A stretch of 64,000 bases of DNA from Amorphoplanes friuliensis DSM 7358 (GTDB taxonomy: Bacteria > Actinomycetota > Actinomycetes > Mycobacteriales > Micromonosporaceae), in NCBI RefSeq assembly GCF_000494755.1, contig NC_022657.1, forward strand, positions 1,003,501 through 1,067,500. The letters run 5' to 3'. Positions 37,478 to 45,417 of the stretch are shown here, piece by piece. The position numbers and the translations under genes were made by a program. A model generated the notes under the pieces. The model saw only the letters and a program-made list of their open reading frames with translations. It was not told the DNA's origin and ran no database searches. The number at the start of each line of letters is the position of its first letter. Within the stretch, counting starts at the first letter, position 1.

Positions 37478-37517
37478 CATGGTTTGTCCGGCCTGGAGGC
37501 GGGCTTGGTCGGGTTGG

Positions 37518-38705
37518 TCAGGCGAGGGTGCGGAGGCGTTTGGCGGCCTCGTCGATGACGTCCTCGCGTTTGCAGAAGGCGAAGCGGATCAGGTGGCGTC
37601 CCTGCTCCTGGTGGTCGTAGAAGACCTGGGTCGGCACCGCCACCACCCCGCAGCGTTCGGGCAGCGCCCGGCAGAAGTCGACGCCGTCCGTGCCGCCCAG
37701 TGGGGTGATGTCGGCTGTCACGAAGTAGGTGCCGTCCGAGGGCAGCACGTGAAAGCCCGCGTCGGTCAGGCCGGCCACCAGCCGGTCCCGGCGAGACTGC
37801 AGGCCGGCGCGGAAGCCCTCGAAGTACGAGTCCGGCAGGCCCAGTGCGACAGCCACGGCCGGCTGGAGTGGCCCGGCGTTGACGAACGTCAGGAACTGTT
37901 TGACCCGCAGTGCCGCCGACACCAGTGGTGCCGGACCGGTTGCCCAGCCGACCTTCCAGCCGGTGCAGGAGAACGTCTTGCCCGCCGAGGAGATGCGCAG
38001 GGTGCGTTCCCGCATGCCCGGCAGTCCGGCCAGGGGGATGTGCGGTGCGGCGGCGTCGGTGAAGACCAGGTGCTCGTAGACCTCGTCGGTGACGGCGTAC
38101 ACGTCGTGGTCCTGGCAGAGGCGGGCGATCAGGGTGAGCTCGTCGGCGGTGAAGACCTTGCCGGTGGGGTTGTGCGGGGTGTTCAGCAGGATCAGCCGGG
38201 TGCGTGGGCCGAAGGCCGCCCGCAGCTCGTCCTCGTCGAAGCCGTAGCGGCCGTCCGGGCCAGGTCGCAGGGTCACCGGTCGCCGGACCGCGCCGGCCAG
38301 CGCGATCGACGCGGCGTACGAGTCGTAGTAGGGCTCGAAGCACACAACCTCGTCGCCCGCCTCGCACAGCCCGAGGATGCTGGCCGCGATCGCCTCCGTG
38401 GCGCCGGCGGTGACGACGACCTCGGTGTCCGGGTCGCGGCTCAGCCCCCAGAAGCGGTGCTCGTGCTCGACGATGGCTGCTCGCAGCGCCGGGATGCCGG
38501 GCAGCGGCGGGTACTGGTTGGCACCCGACCGCAGCGCCTCGGCGGCGGCAGCCAGCATCTCAGGTGGCCCGTCGGTGTCCGGGAAGCCCTGTCCGAGGTT
38601 GACCGAGCCGGTCCGCGCGGCGAGCGCGGACATCTCGGTGAAGATCGTGGTGCCGAACGCGCGCATGCGTCCGACGAGGGGATCGGCCGGGGTCGACGTC
38701 GTCAC
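37518..38705 (-). CDS. PLP-dependent aminotransferase, class I/II (DapC/kynurenine-aminotransferase-like)
   Basis: The 395-residue fold-type-I aminotransferase has GQGFPDTDGPPEMLAAAAEA, YPPLPGIPALRAAI, NTPHNPTGKVF, the DEVYEHLVF segment and PLP lysine 243 in SSAGKTFSCTGWKVGW. The C-terminal arginine is in HLIRFAFCKRED. The closest family look is N-succinyldiaminopimelate aminotransferase or glutamine/kynurenine aminotransferase. Substrate is not decided by sequence alone. It is convergent with glmM. Confidence 0.88.
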   Translation of the reverse strand: MTTSTPADPLVGRMRAFGTTIFTEMSALAARTGSVNLGQGFPDTDGPPEMLAAAAEALRSGANQYPPLPGIPALRAAIVEHEHRFWGLSRDPDTEVVVTAGATEAIAASILGLCEAGDEVVCFEPYYDSYAASIALAGAVRRPVTLRPGPDGRYGFDEDELRAAFGPRTRLILLNTPHNPTGKVFTADELTLIARLCQDHDVYAVTDEVYEHLVFTDAAAPHIPLAGLPGMRERTLRISSAGKTFSCTGWKVGWATGPAPLVSAALRVKQFLTFVNAGPLQPAVAVALGLPDSYFEGFRAGLQSRRDRLVAGLTDAGFHVLPSDGTYFVTADITPLGGTDGVDFCRALPERCGVVAVPTQVFYDHQEQGRHLIRFAFCKREDVIDEAAKRLRTLA

Positions 38706-38733
38706 GCCGACAGCCTACGACTGCGGCGTTCCG

Positions 38734-39630
38734 TCAGAAGACGACCTTGGTGCACGACGCCGTGATGAAGGTGCCCGAGGTGCTCTTCTGGGCCACTTCC
38801 TCGCCGTCGACCTTGGCGCTGCAGTTGAGCTCGCCCTCCTCGGTGCTGCCGCGGACGGCCACCACCGAGACGAGTGAGGAGCCCTTCATGGTCAGCTTCT
38901 TGGTCCAGGGCAGGGAGGCGTTGCGGACACGCTGCGGCTCGCCGCCGAGCTCCTCCATGTAGACGATCTCGACCGGACCGTCGCCGGTGACCTCGTACTC
39001 GACCTCGATCTGCTGGTTCGGGTCGACGTCCGGCAGGTTCGGCAGGCCGGTGGGCAGGTCGGTCGGCAGCTCCGTGGGGAGGTCTGTCGGCAGGTCCGTC
39101 GGCAGTTCGGTGGGCAACGTCGGCCGGGGGAGCGAGTCGATCGTCTCCTTGGCCTTGTTCGTCGCGTTGTTGACCAGGATCACGGCCGAGGTCACACCAC
39201 CGGCGCAGAGCAGCAGGGTCACCGCGATGAGCACGGCGATCAGCGGCGCGTTGCTGCGCTTGGGTGGGGGCGGCGGCTGTGCGCCGTACCCGGGCGGTGG
39301 TCCGTAGCCGGGTGGCGGGCCGTACCCGGGTGGCGGCATCTGTCCCGGGGGAGCCTGACCGAGCGGCGGCTGGTAGCCCGGAGGCGGGTACTGCCCGGGG
39401 TCGGCGGGGAACATCGAGGTCGGCGGGTAGCCGTCCGGTGGCCCGCTGGCCTGTTCGCTCGGTGTTGGCAGTGAGGCGTACCCGGGCTGGAACGTGGGCG
39501 CGGGCGGCGGTGGCGGCTGGTACGGCTCGGCCGCGAGGGGGTCGCCCGACGGTGAGGACCACGGCTGCCCGGACACGGGGCCGTCCCCGGGGTACTGGCG
39601 AGTCGGGTCCGAAGGCGGTGGGTAGCTCAA
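38734..39630 (-). CDS. MmpS-like membrane protein with proline-rich N-terminus
   Basis: The 298-residue protein starts at TTG 39630 after GGAGAG. The N-terminal ~130 residues are Pro/Gly/Tyr-rich (QPPLGQAPPGQMPPPGYGPP type). One membrane helix (APLIAVLIAVTLLLCAGGVT) follows, then a spacer of [DE]LPT repeats. The C-terminal ~95 residues form a beta-rich domain (VEYEVTGDGPVEIVYMEELG, STSGTFITASCTKVVF) resembling MmpS or DUF-type secreted beta-sandwich domains. No mmpL gene is adjacent. Divergent from glmS. Confidence 0.78.
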   Translation of the reverse strand: MSYPPPSDPTRQYPGDGPVSGQPWSSPSGDPLAAEPYQPPPPPAPTFQPGYASLPTPSEQASGPPDGYPPTSMFPADPGQYPPPGYQPPLGQAPPGQMPPPGYGPPPGYGPPPGYGAQPPPPPKRSNAPLIAVLIAVTLLLCAGGVTSAVILVNNATNKAKETIDSLPRPTLPTELPTDLPTDLPTELPTDLPTGLPNLPDVDPNQQIEVEYEVTGDGPVEIVYMEELGGEPQRVRNASLPWTKKLTMKGSSLVSVVAVRGSTEEGELNCSAKVDGEEVAQKSTSGTFITASCTKVVF

Positions 39631-39758
39631 AAGTCTCTCCAGAGCAGGCGTCCGCCCGACGGTACGCGACCGGCGCCAGATCCGGATCACCCGGTCGTGT
39701 CACACGCGCTGCTGACCAGCCCACCGGTCGGTGCGCAGCGGTCTGAACGGTCCTTTCG

Positions 39759-39770
39759 ATCACGTGTGAT
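39759..39770. promoter_or_regulatory. Short palindrome in the glmS upstream region
   Basis: ATCAC-GT-GTGAT is a perfect inverted repeat with five-base arms, framed by TTTCG on the left and CGAAA on the right. It lies 60 bases before glmS in the 199-base divergent region and could be a regulator site; a second short repeat AGCGGA-AG-TCCGCT lies at 39804-39817. No glmS ribozyme is present. Confidence 0.35.
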
Positions 39771-39829
39771 GCGCGAAAGTATGGTTCTTGCGCAGCAGTC
39801 GTGAGCGGAAGTCCGCTACGCTCCCCCAC

Positions 39830-41713
39830 ATGTGTGGGATCGTGGGTTACGTCGGCAGTCGGCCGGCTCTGCAAATCGTCCTCGACGGGCTCCGCCGGCT
39901 GGAGTACCGCGGTTATGACTCCGCCGGCATCGCGGTCATCGACCACTCCGTCATCCTGACCGAGAAGAAGGCCGGCAAGCTGGCAAACCTGGAAAAGGCG
40001 CTGGCGGACCGGGCGGGTGACGGCATCGCGGTGGGCCCCACCGCCATCGGCCACACCCGCTGGGCCACCCACGGCGGCCCGACCGACCGCAACGCCCACC
40101 CGCACGTGTCGGCCGACGGCCGCGTTGCGGTGATCCACAACGGCATCATCGAGAACTTCGGCCGCCTGCGCGCCGAGCTCGAGGCGACCGGCGTCGAGTT
40201 CGTCAGTGACACCGACACCGAGTGCGCCGCCCACCTGCTGGCGGCCGAGATGCGCGCCCTGCGCGAGTCCGGCGCCGAGGACGGCCCGCAGCTGCTGGCC
40301 GAGGGCATGCGCCGCACGGTCCGCCGGCTCGAGGGCGCGTTCACCCTGCTCGCGGTCGACGTGCAGGTGCCGGATGCCGTGGTCGCCGCCCGCCGCAACT
40401 CGCCGCTGGTCGTCGGTCGTGGCGACGGTGAGAACTTCCTGGCCAGCGACGTGTCGGCCTTCATCGAGCACACCCGCGAAGCGGTCGAGCTGGGCCAGGA
40501 CCAGGTTGTCCTGATCACGCCCGCCGGCATCGAGATCACCGACTTCACCGGCGCGCCCGCCACGGGCAAGGAGTTCCACATCGACTGGGACGCCTCGGCC
40601 GCGGAGAAGGGTGGCTACGACTACTTCATGCTCAAGGAGATCGCCGAGCAGCCTCAGGCGATCGCCGAGACGCTGCTGGGCCGCCTCTCGGAGCGTGGCG
40701 ACATCGTGCTCGACGAGGTGCGCCTCACCGATCAGGACCTGCGTGACGTCGACAAGGTCTTCATCATCGCCTGCGGTACGGCCTACCACGCCGGCATGGT
40801 GGCGAAGTACGCCATCGAGCACTGGGTGCGGATCCCGTGCGAGGTCGAGCTGGCCAGCGAGTTCCGCTATCGCGACCCGGTGCTGGACCGCTCGACGCTG
40901 GTCATCGCGATCAGCCAGTCCGGCGAGACCATGGACACACTGATGGCGCTGCGGCACGCCAAGGAGCAGAAGGCCCGGGTGCTGGCCATCTGCAACACCA
41001 ACGGCTCGACGATCCCGCGGGAGTCGGACGCCGTGCTCTACACCCACGGCGGCCCGGAGATCGCTGTCGCGTCGACCAAGGCGTTCCTGACCATGCTGGT
41101 CGCCTGCTACCTGATCGGGCTCCACCTGGCCCAGATCCGCGGCGTCATGTACGCCGACGAGGTCGCCGCCGTCGTGTCGCGACTCCGCCGCACGCCGGAC
41201 AACCTGCGCGACCTGCTCGCCGGCATGGAGGACGTCCGCGCCCTGGCCCGCGATCTGCGGACGGCGTCGACGGTCCTCTTCATCGGGCGTCACGTCGGCT
41301 TCCCGGTCGCGCTCGAGGGTGCGCTCAAGCTCAAGGAGCTCGCCTACATGCACGCCGAGGGTTTTGCGGCGGGTGAGCTCAAGCACGGCCCGATCGCCCT
41401 GATCGAGGAGGGGACACCTGTCGTGTGCGTGGTGCCCTCGCCCGCCGGTCGTGGTGTGCTGCGCGACAAGGTGGTCTCCAACATCCAGGAGGTCCGCGCC
41501 CGCGGCGCCCGCACGATCGTGATCGCCGAGGAGGGCGACGAGGAGGTCCGCGCCTACGCCGACCACCTGATCCAGGTGCCGCGTACGCCGACGTTGCTCG
41601 CGCCGCTGATGACCACCGTGCCGCTGCAGATCCTCGCCTGCGAGATCGCGTCGGCCCGGGGTTACGACGTCGACCAGCCGCGCAACCTGGCGAAGTCCGT
41701 CACCGTGGAATGA
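39830..41713 (+). CDS. glmS: Glutamine-fructose-6-phosphate aminotransferase (isomerising)
   Basis: GlmS makes glucosamine-6-phosphate, the first step of amino-sugar synthesis. The 627-residue protein begins MCGIVGYVGS with the nucleophile cysteine 2. Its glutaminase domain has TRWATHGGPTDRNAHPH, and two SIS domains follow with FIIACGTAYHAGMVAKYAIE and ISQSGETMDTLMAL. The C-terminus YDVDQPRNLAKSVTVE is canonical. The leader is very short for the ATG. Its last 14 bases overlap the convergent hydrolase gene. Confidence 0.97.
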   Translation: MCGIVGYVGSRPALQIVLDGLRRLEYRGYDSAGIAVIDHSVILTEKKAGKLANLEKALADRAGDGIAVGPTAIGHTRWATHGGPTDRNAHPHVSADGRVAVIHNGIIENFGRLRAELEATGVEFVSDTDTECAAHLLAAEMRALRESGAEDGPQLLAEGMRRTVRRLEGAFTLLAVDVQVPDAVVAARRNSPLVVGRGDGENFLASDVSAFIEHTREAVELGQDQVVLITPAGIEITDFTGAPATGKEFHIDWDASAAEKGGYDYFMLKEIAEQPQAIAETLLGRLSERGDIVLDEVRLTDQDLRDVDKVFIIACGTAYHAGMVAKYAIEHWVRIPCEVELASEFRYRDPVLDRSTLVIAISQSGETMDTLMALRHAKEQKARVLAICNTNGSTIPRESDAVLYTHGGPEIAVASTKAFLTMLVACYLIGLHLAQIRGVMYADEVAAVVSRLRRTPDNLRDLLAGMEDVRALARDLRTASTVLFIGRHVGFPVALEGALKLKELAYMHAEGFAAGELKHGPIALIEEGTPVVCVVPSPAGRGVLRDKVVSNIQEVRARGARTIVIAEEGDEEVRAYADHLIQVPRTPTLLAPLMTTVPLQILACEIASARGYDVDQPRNLAKSVTVE

Positions 41714-43103
41714 CATCGCCCTGCCCTGTTGTGATGGCCGCGAGGGTGTCGAGAGACTCACTCCCGGCGTTCCAGTAACCGTCGTGCCCGGCGTCCGGCC
41801 GGCTCGCAAATACGCGGGCTCCGAACGCCGGGTCACTCGGGTTGGTGCCGTAGAAGAGATCGTTCTCGGGCCGGGCGAAGGCCGTCAAAGCCCCGCCGGG
41901 CACGGCCTGGCCGACGATCAGGTCCTCGACCAGACTTTTGGGCGAGACGGCCGCCCACTGGATGACGTCGGTGTAGGAGGTCGACGACCACACCCGACCG
42001 GCCGGCGCGCCGTGCAGCTCGGCCGCCGAGTCGACCCCGACGCCGGGTGAGCCGACGAAGACCACGTCGTCGGCGGCGAGGCCCCGCTCGGCCGCGGCCT
42101 CACCCACCACCAGCGAGCCGTAGCTGTGCCCGAGCAGGGTCTGGTGCGCGGGTTCACCGAGGTGCGTGGCGCGCAGACCGTCCTGGAACCGTCGCAGGCC
42201 GGCGGCGCCCGCCTCGGCCCTGGACCGGTTCGCCGCCTCGTCCACGAAGTCCGGGGCGTCGTAGCCCAGCCACAGGATCGCGCTGGTCGAAGCCCCCGGG
42301 GTCAGTTCCGTCGCGCGAACCGCGATCCGCTCGGCCCGCGCCAGTTCCTTGCCGAAGGACTCCAGGTCGGCGGTCATGCCCGGCACCTGGGTCAGCACGG
42401 CACCGGCCCGGTCCGGATCACCCAGCGCGACCACGGCCCGGCCGTCCTGCGCGGTGTCGAGCTGCATCAAATACGGCCGCGGCCACCGCCCGTCGTCGAG
42501 CCGCTCCTTGAGCCGGTCCAGGCCCGGCGCCTCCTCCAGGGTCAGCCGGTTGGCCAGATCCCGGACCCCGGCCGGTACGCCGTCAGCAGCCCCGACCCAG
42601 CCAGGACGTGTGGCGAGCATCTCGCGGCGCTGGGCCGGGCTCAACGTCTGCCACCAGCGCTGGACCTCCGCCGGCGTCGCCGTGCACGGAGGTGTGCTCC
42701 CCACCTCGGCCGTGGTGGTGTCGGCCTGCTCATTCAGGCGCTCGCAGGTGGCGGCGTCGGAGCGCGCGACCAGCGACAGGATTGCTTGCCTCGCCACCCC
42801 GGATTCGCCGGCGGCCGCCAGCATCGCCCGGCCGCGGGCCAGATCCGCCGCGAACTCGCTCAACGCCTGGTCAGCCGCCCAGCACCCCAGCCGGAACACC
42901 GTCAGCCGATGAATCAGCCGGATGAGTCGTGTCGTCACCGCCGCGGCCGCTGACCCGGTCCAGATCGCCGCCAGCCGGGCCGCATGGCTGCGCAGCTCGG
43001 CAGCCCACCGGCCCGCCGCGGACGCCCACGAACGCCAGGCCGATGCGGTGTCGCGCCAGGTCGCCGGCTCCGTCGCCCGGAGCCGTGCCGCAGCGTCCGT
43101 CAT
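41700..43103 (-). CDS. DUF1023-type alpha/beta hydrolase
   Basis: The 467-residue protein has an N-terminal helical region (1-130, Ala-rich with tryptophans) and a C-terminal alpha/beta-hydrolase domain. The nucleophile elbow is GHSYGS (serine 327), with VGSPGVGVDSA and a late histidine in RPDAGHDGYW. The architecture is typical of actinobacterial DUF1023 proteins, which often pair with WXG100-like proteins as here: the next gene upstream overlaps by four bases. It may be exported by an ESX-like route (inference). Confidence 0.85.
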   Translation of the reverse strand: MTDAAARLRATEPATWRDTASAWRSWASAAGRWAAELRSHAARLAAIWTGSAAAAVTTRLIRLIHRLTVFRLGCWAADQALSEFAADLARGRAMLAAAGESGVARQAILSLVARSDAATCERLNEQADTTTAEVGSTPPCTATPAEVQRWWQTLSPAQRREMLATRPGWVGAADGVPAGVRDLANRLTLEEAPGLDRLKERLDDGRWPRPYLMQLDTAQDGRAVVALGDPDRAGAVLTQVPGMTADLESFGKELARAERIAVRATELTPGASTSAILWLGYDAPDFVDEAANRSRAEAGAAGLRRFQDGLRATHLGEPAHQTLLGHSYGSLVVGEAAAERGLAADDVVFVGSPGVGVDSAAELHGAPAGRVWSSTSYTDVIQWAAVSPKSLVEDLIVGQAVPGGALTAFARPENDLFYGTNPSDPAFGARVFASRPDAGHDGYWNAGSESLDTLAAITTGQGDVIPR

Positions 43104-43378
43104 CGGATCTTCCGGAGCCGGGCGGCCGCACGATCGTCCGCGTCGTCGTAGTCGTCGGCTGCCGCCCGCACCTGGCGTGCTGCCTCCGCGACGGCGTCGG
43201 CGAACAGCCGCACCTGCACCTGCGCTGCGTCGGCCGCCGCGACGGCAGCTTCGGTGGAGGACCAGAGCGGCCCTCCCGGCGGCGACGGGGGAGCGCTGCT
43301 GATCCGGGCAGCTGTGCCGGACAGCGCCGCCGCCCAGGCGCGGACCGCCGCGGTGTCGACCTCGAGCTCGGACGTCAT
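43100..43378 (-). CDS. Small WXG100/ESAT-6-like helical protein
   Basis: The 92-residue, Ala-rich protein is predicted to form two helices (VRAWAAALSGTAARI and the long VAAADAAQVQVRLFADAVAE segment) around a central SSAPPSPPGGPLW turn. It carries W15 and a GPLW in the turn rather than a strict WxG. AGGAGG precedes ATG 43378. It overlaps the DUF1023 hydrolase start, implying a stoichiometric pair similar to EspA/WXG or toxin-carrier pairs. The family call is by shape and context. Confidence 0.65.
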   Translation of the reverse strand: MTSELEVDTAAVRAWAAALSGTAARISSAPPSPPGGPLWSSTEAAVAAADAAQVQVRLFADAVAEAARQVRAAADDYDDADDRAAARLRKIR

Positions 43379-43527
43379 CGGCAACCTCCTGTGGGAACGG
43401 TTCGGGCCGCAGACGTTAGGGGAGTCCGGCGGTGCGGAACTGCCCCTGTGGACAACGGGCTGCGGGTTGTCCACAGGCAGGGCGCACGACGGACCGTGAG
43501 CGGGCCGGGGCCGCTAGGGTTGGGCCT

Positions 43528-43896
43528 GTGATCGTGTCTGTCGGGATCGACGTCGTGCTGGTCGAGCGGTTCGGGAGGGCGTTGGAGCGCACACCGCTGC
43601 TCGCCGACCGCCTCTTCACCGATTCGGAGCGCCTGACCTCGTCCGGCAACCCGCGATCACCGGAGTCACTGGCCGCACGGTTCGCGGCCAAGGAAGCGGT
43701 GGCCAAGGCTCTCGGTGCGCCTGTCGGGATGCGTTGGCACGACTGCGAGGTCGTCACCGATCCGGACGGGCGACCCTGGCTGACCGTCTCCGGTACGGTC
43801 GCCGCGGTGGCCGCCGAGCGAGGTGTCAACCGCTGGCACCTCTCGCTGTCGCACGACGGCGGCATCGCCTCGGCGATGGTGGTCGCGGAGGCCTGA
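43528..43896 (+). CDS. acpS: Holo-[acyl-carrier-protein] synthase
   Basis: AcpS attaches 4'-phosphopantetheine to acyl carrier protein. The 122-residue protein has the metal-binding [10 protein letters not shown] (aspartate 8) and [12 protein letters not shown] (glutamate 56) plus [17 protein letters not shown] 43528 gives the standard N-terminus MIVSVGID. It starts the run acpS-nnr-alr typical of actinobacteria. Confidence 0.95.
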   Translation: MIVSVGIDVVLVERFGRALERTPLLADRLFTDSERLTSSGNPRSPESLAARFAAKEAVAKALGAPVGMRWHDCEVVTDPDGRPWLTVSGTVAAVAAERGVNRWHLSLSHDGGIASAMVVAEA

Positions 43897-43932
43897 TCTA
43901 CGTCGCGCGCCGAGCGCGGAGGGAGTTGCAGC

Positions 43933-45381
43933 ATGCGGCAGGCATGGCGGGTGGCGGACGTTCGCGCTGCGGAGAAGGCCCTGATGGCGACGTTGCCGCC
44001 GGGCACACTGATGCAGCGGGCCGCGGCCGGTCTGGCCCGCCGGTGCGCGCTGCTGCTGCGGGAGTCCGGTGGCGTCTACGGCTCGACCGTCGTGCTGCTG
44101 GTCGGCAGCGGTGACAACGGTGGTGACGCGCTCTATGCGGGTGCCACCCTTGCCGCCCGCGGTGCGGCGGTGAAAGCGATCCTCCTGAGCCCCGAGCGGG
44201 TGCATCTCGCCGGGCTCGCCGCCCTGCGCCGCTCCGGCGGTGTCACGGTCGCCGGCCTTCCGTCCCGTGCCGACCTGGTCGTCGACGGCATCGTCGGCAT
44301 CGGGGCGAGCGGTGGCCTGCGCGAGCCGGCAGCCGCCTTGGTCAAGAGCCTGTCCGACCTTCGGGGCCGGGACGGTGCCAGGCCGCCGGTCGTGGCCGTC
44401 GACGTGCCCAGCGGGGTCGCCGTCGACACCGGTGACGTGCCCGGCGACGCGGTGCAGGCGGACGTCACCGTCACCTTCGGCTGCCTCAAGCCCGCGCACG
44501 TGGTCGGTGCTGCCGCGGCCCTGGCGGGCCACGTCGAGCTCGTCGACATCGGCCTGGGTGCGACGCTGCACGCCGACCCTGCTGTACGCGTACCCGACGC
44601 GGCCGACATCGCCGAGTGGTGGCCGCGGACCGGGCCGGGCTCGGACAAATACAGCCGCGGTGTGGTCGGTGTGGCCACCGGGTCGGCGACCTATCCCGGC
44701 GCGGCGATCCTCTCCGTTGCCGGTGCGCTCGCGGGCCCGACGGGCATGGTTCGTTATGCGGGCAGTGCCGACAGCGAGGTCGTGCAGCACCATCCGTCGG
44801 TTGTCGCCGCCAAGCGGGTTGCCGACGCGGGCCGGGTGCAGGCCTGGGTCTGCGGTTCGGGGCTCGGCACCGACGACGGCGCCCGCACCGAGCTGCGCAG
44901 CGTCCTCGCCACGTCGTTGCCCGTGCTGCTCGACGCGGACGCGCTGACGCTGCTCGTGGACGGCCAGCACGCGACCGACCTGCGCCGGGATGCCCCGTTG
45001 GTGATCACGCCGCACGACGGCGAGTTCGCCCGGCTGGCTCTCGAGCGGCCAGGCGCGGACCGGATCGGTGCCGCCTGCAAGCTGGCGGCCTGGATCAACG
45101 CCGTGGTGCTGCTCAAGGGCGACCGGACGATCGTGGCGACCCCAGCGGGTGAGGTCTGGGTCAATCCGACGGGCAGCTCCGCGCTGGCCACCGCGGGCAG
45201 CGGCGACGTGCTCGCGGGTCTGCTCGGTTCGCTCCTGGCGGCCGGTCTGCCGCCCGAGCGGGCGGCGATCATGGCGGCCTACGCCCACGGGCTTGCGGGC
45301 CGGCTCGCCGCGGAGGGTGGACCGGTGACCGCACCGGACGTGGCCGCGGCGTTGCGCCCGGTGCTCGCGGACCTGCTGTGA
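43933..45381 (+). CDS. nnr: Bifunctional NAD(P)H-hydrate epimerase / ADP-dependent dehydratase
   Basis: This protein repairs hydrated NAD(P)H. The 482-residue product fuses an N-terminal YjeF_N epimerase (LLVGSGDNGGDALYAGATLA, VDVPSGVAVDTGDVPGDAVQ) with a C-terminal YjeF_C dehydratase of ribokinase fold (GVVGVATGSATYPGAAILSV, VITPHDGEFARL, SALATAGSGDVLAGLLGSLL). GGAGGGAG precedes ATG 43933. It sits between acpS and alr, the usual neighbourhood. Confidence 0.95.
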   Translation: MRQAWRVADVRAAEKALMATLPPGTLMQRAAAGLARRCALLLRESGGVYGSTVVLLVGSGDNGGDALYAGATLAARGAAVKAILLSPERVHLAGLAALRRSGGVTVAGLPSRADLVVDGIVGIGASGGLREPAAALVKSLSDLRGRDGARPPVVAVDVPSGVAVDTGDVPGDAVQADVTVTFGCLKPAHVVGAAAALAGHVELVDIGLGATLHADPAVRVPDAADIAEWWPRTGPGSDKYSRGVVGVATGSATYPGAAILSVAGALAGPTGMVRYAGSADSEVVQHHPSVVAAKRVADAGRVQAWVCGSGLGTDDGARTELRSVLATSLPVLLDADALTLLVDGQHATDLRRDAPLVITPHDGEFARLALERPGADRIGAACKLAAWINAVVLLKGDRTIVATPAGEVWVNPTGSSALATAGSGDVLAGLLGSLLAAGLPPERAAIMAAYAHGLAGRLAAEGGPVTAPDVAAALRPVLADLL

Positions 45382-45417
45382 CGCAGTTCTGTCATACCGA
45401 TCAGTAGGCTGGTGAGC

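Noticed and set aside
39631..39829. glmS ribozyme upstream of glmS
   Set aside because: The leader to the ATG is too short and none of the conserved ribozyme core is visible.
38702..41836. Open frame of about 1,040 codons antisense to glmS
   Set aside because: It covers glmS and its upstream region on the wrong strand and has no recognisable domain.
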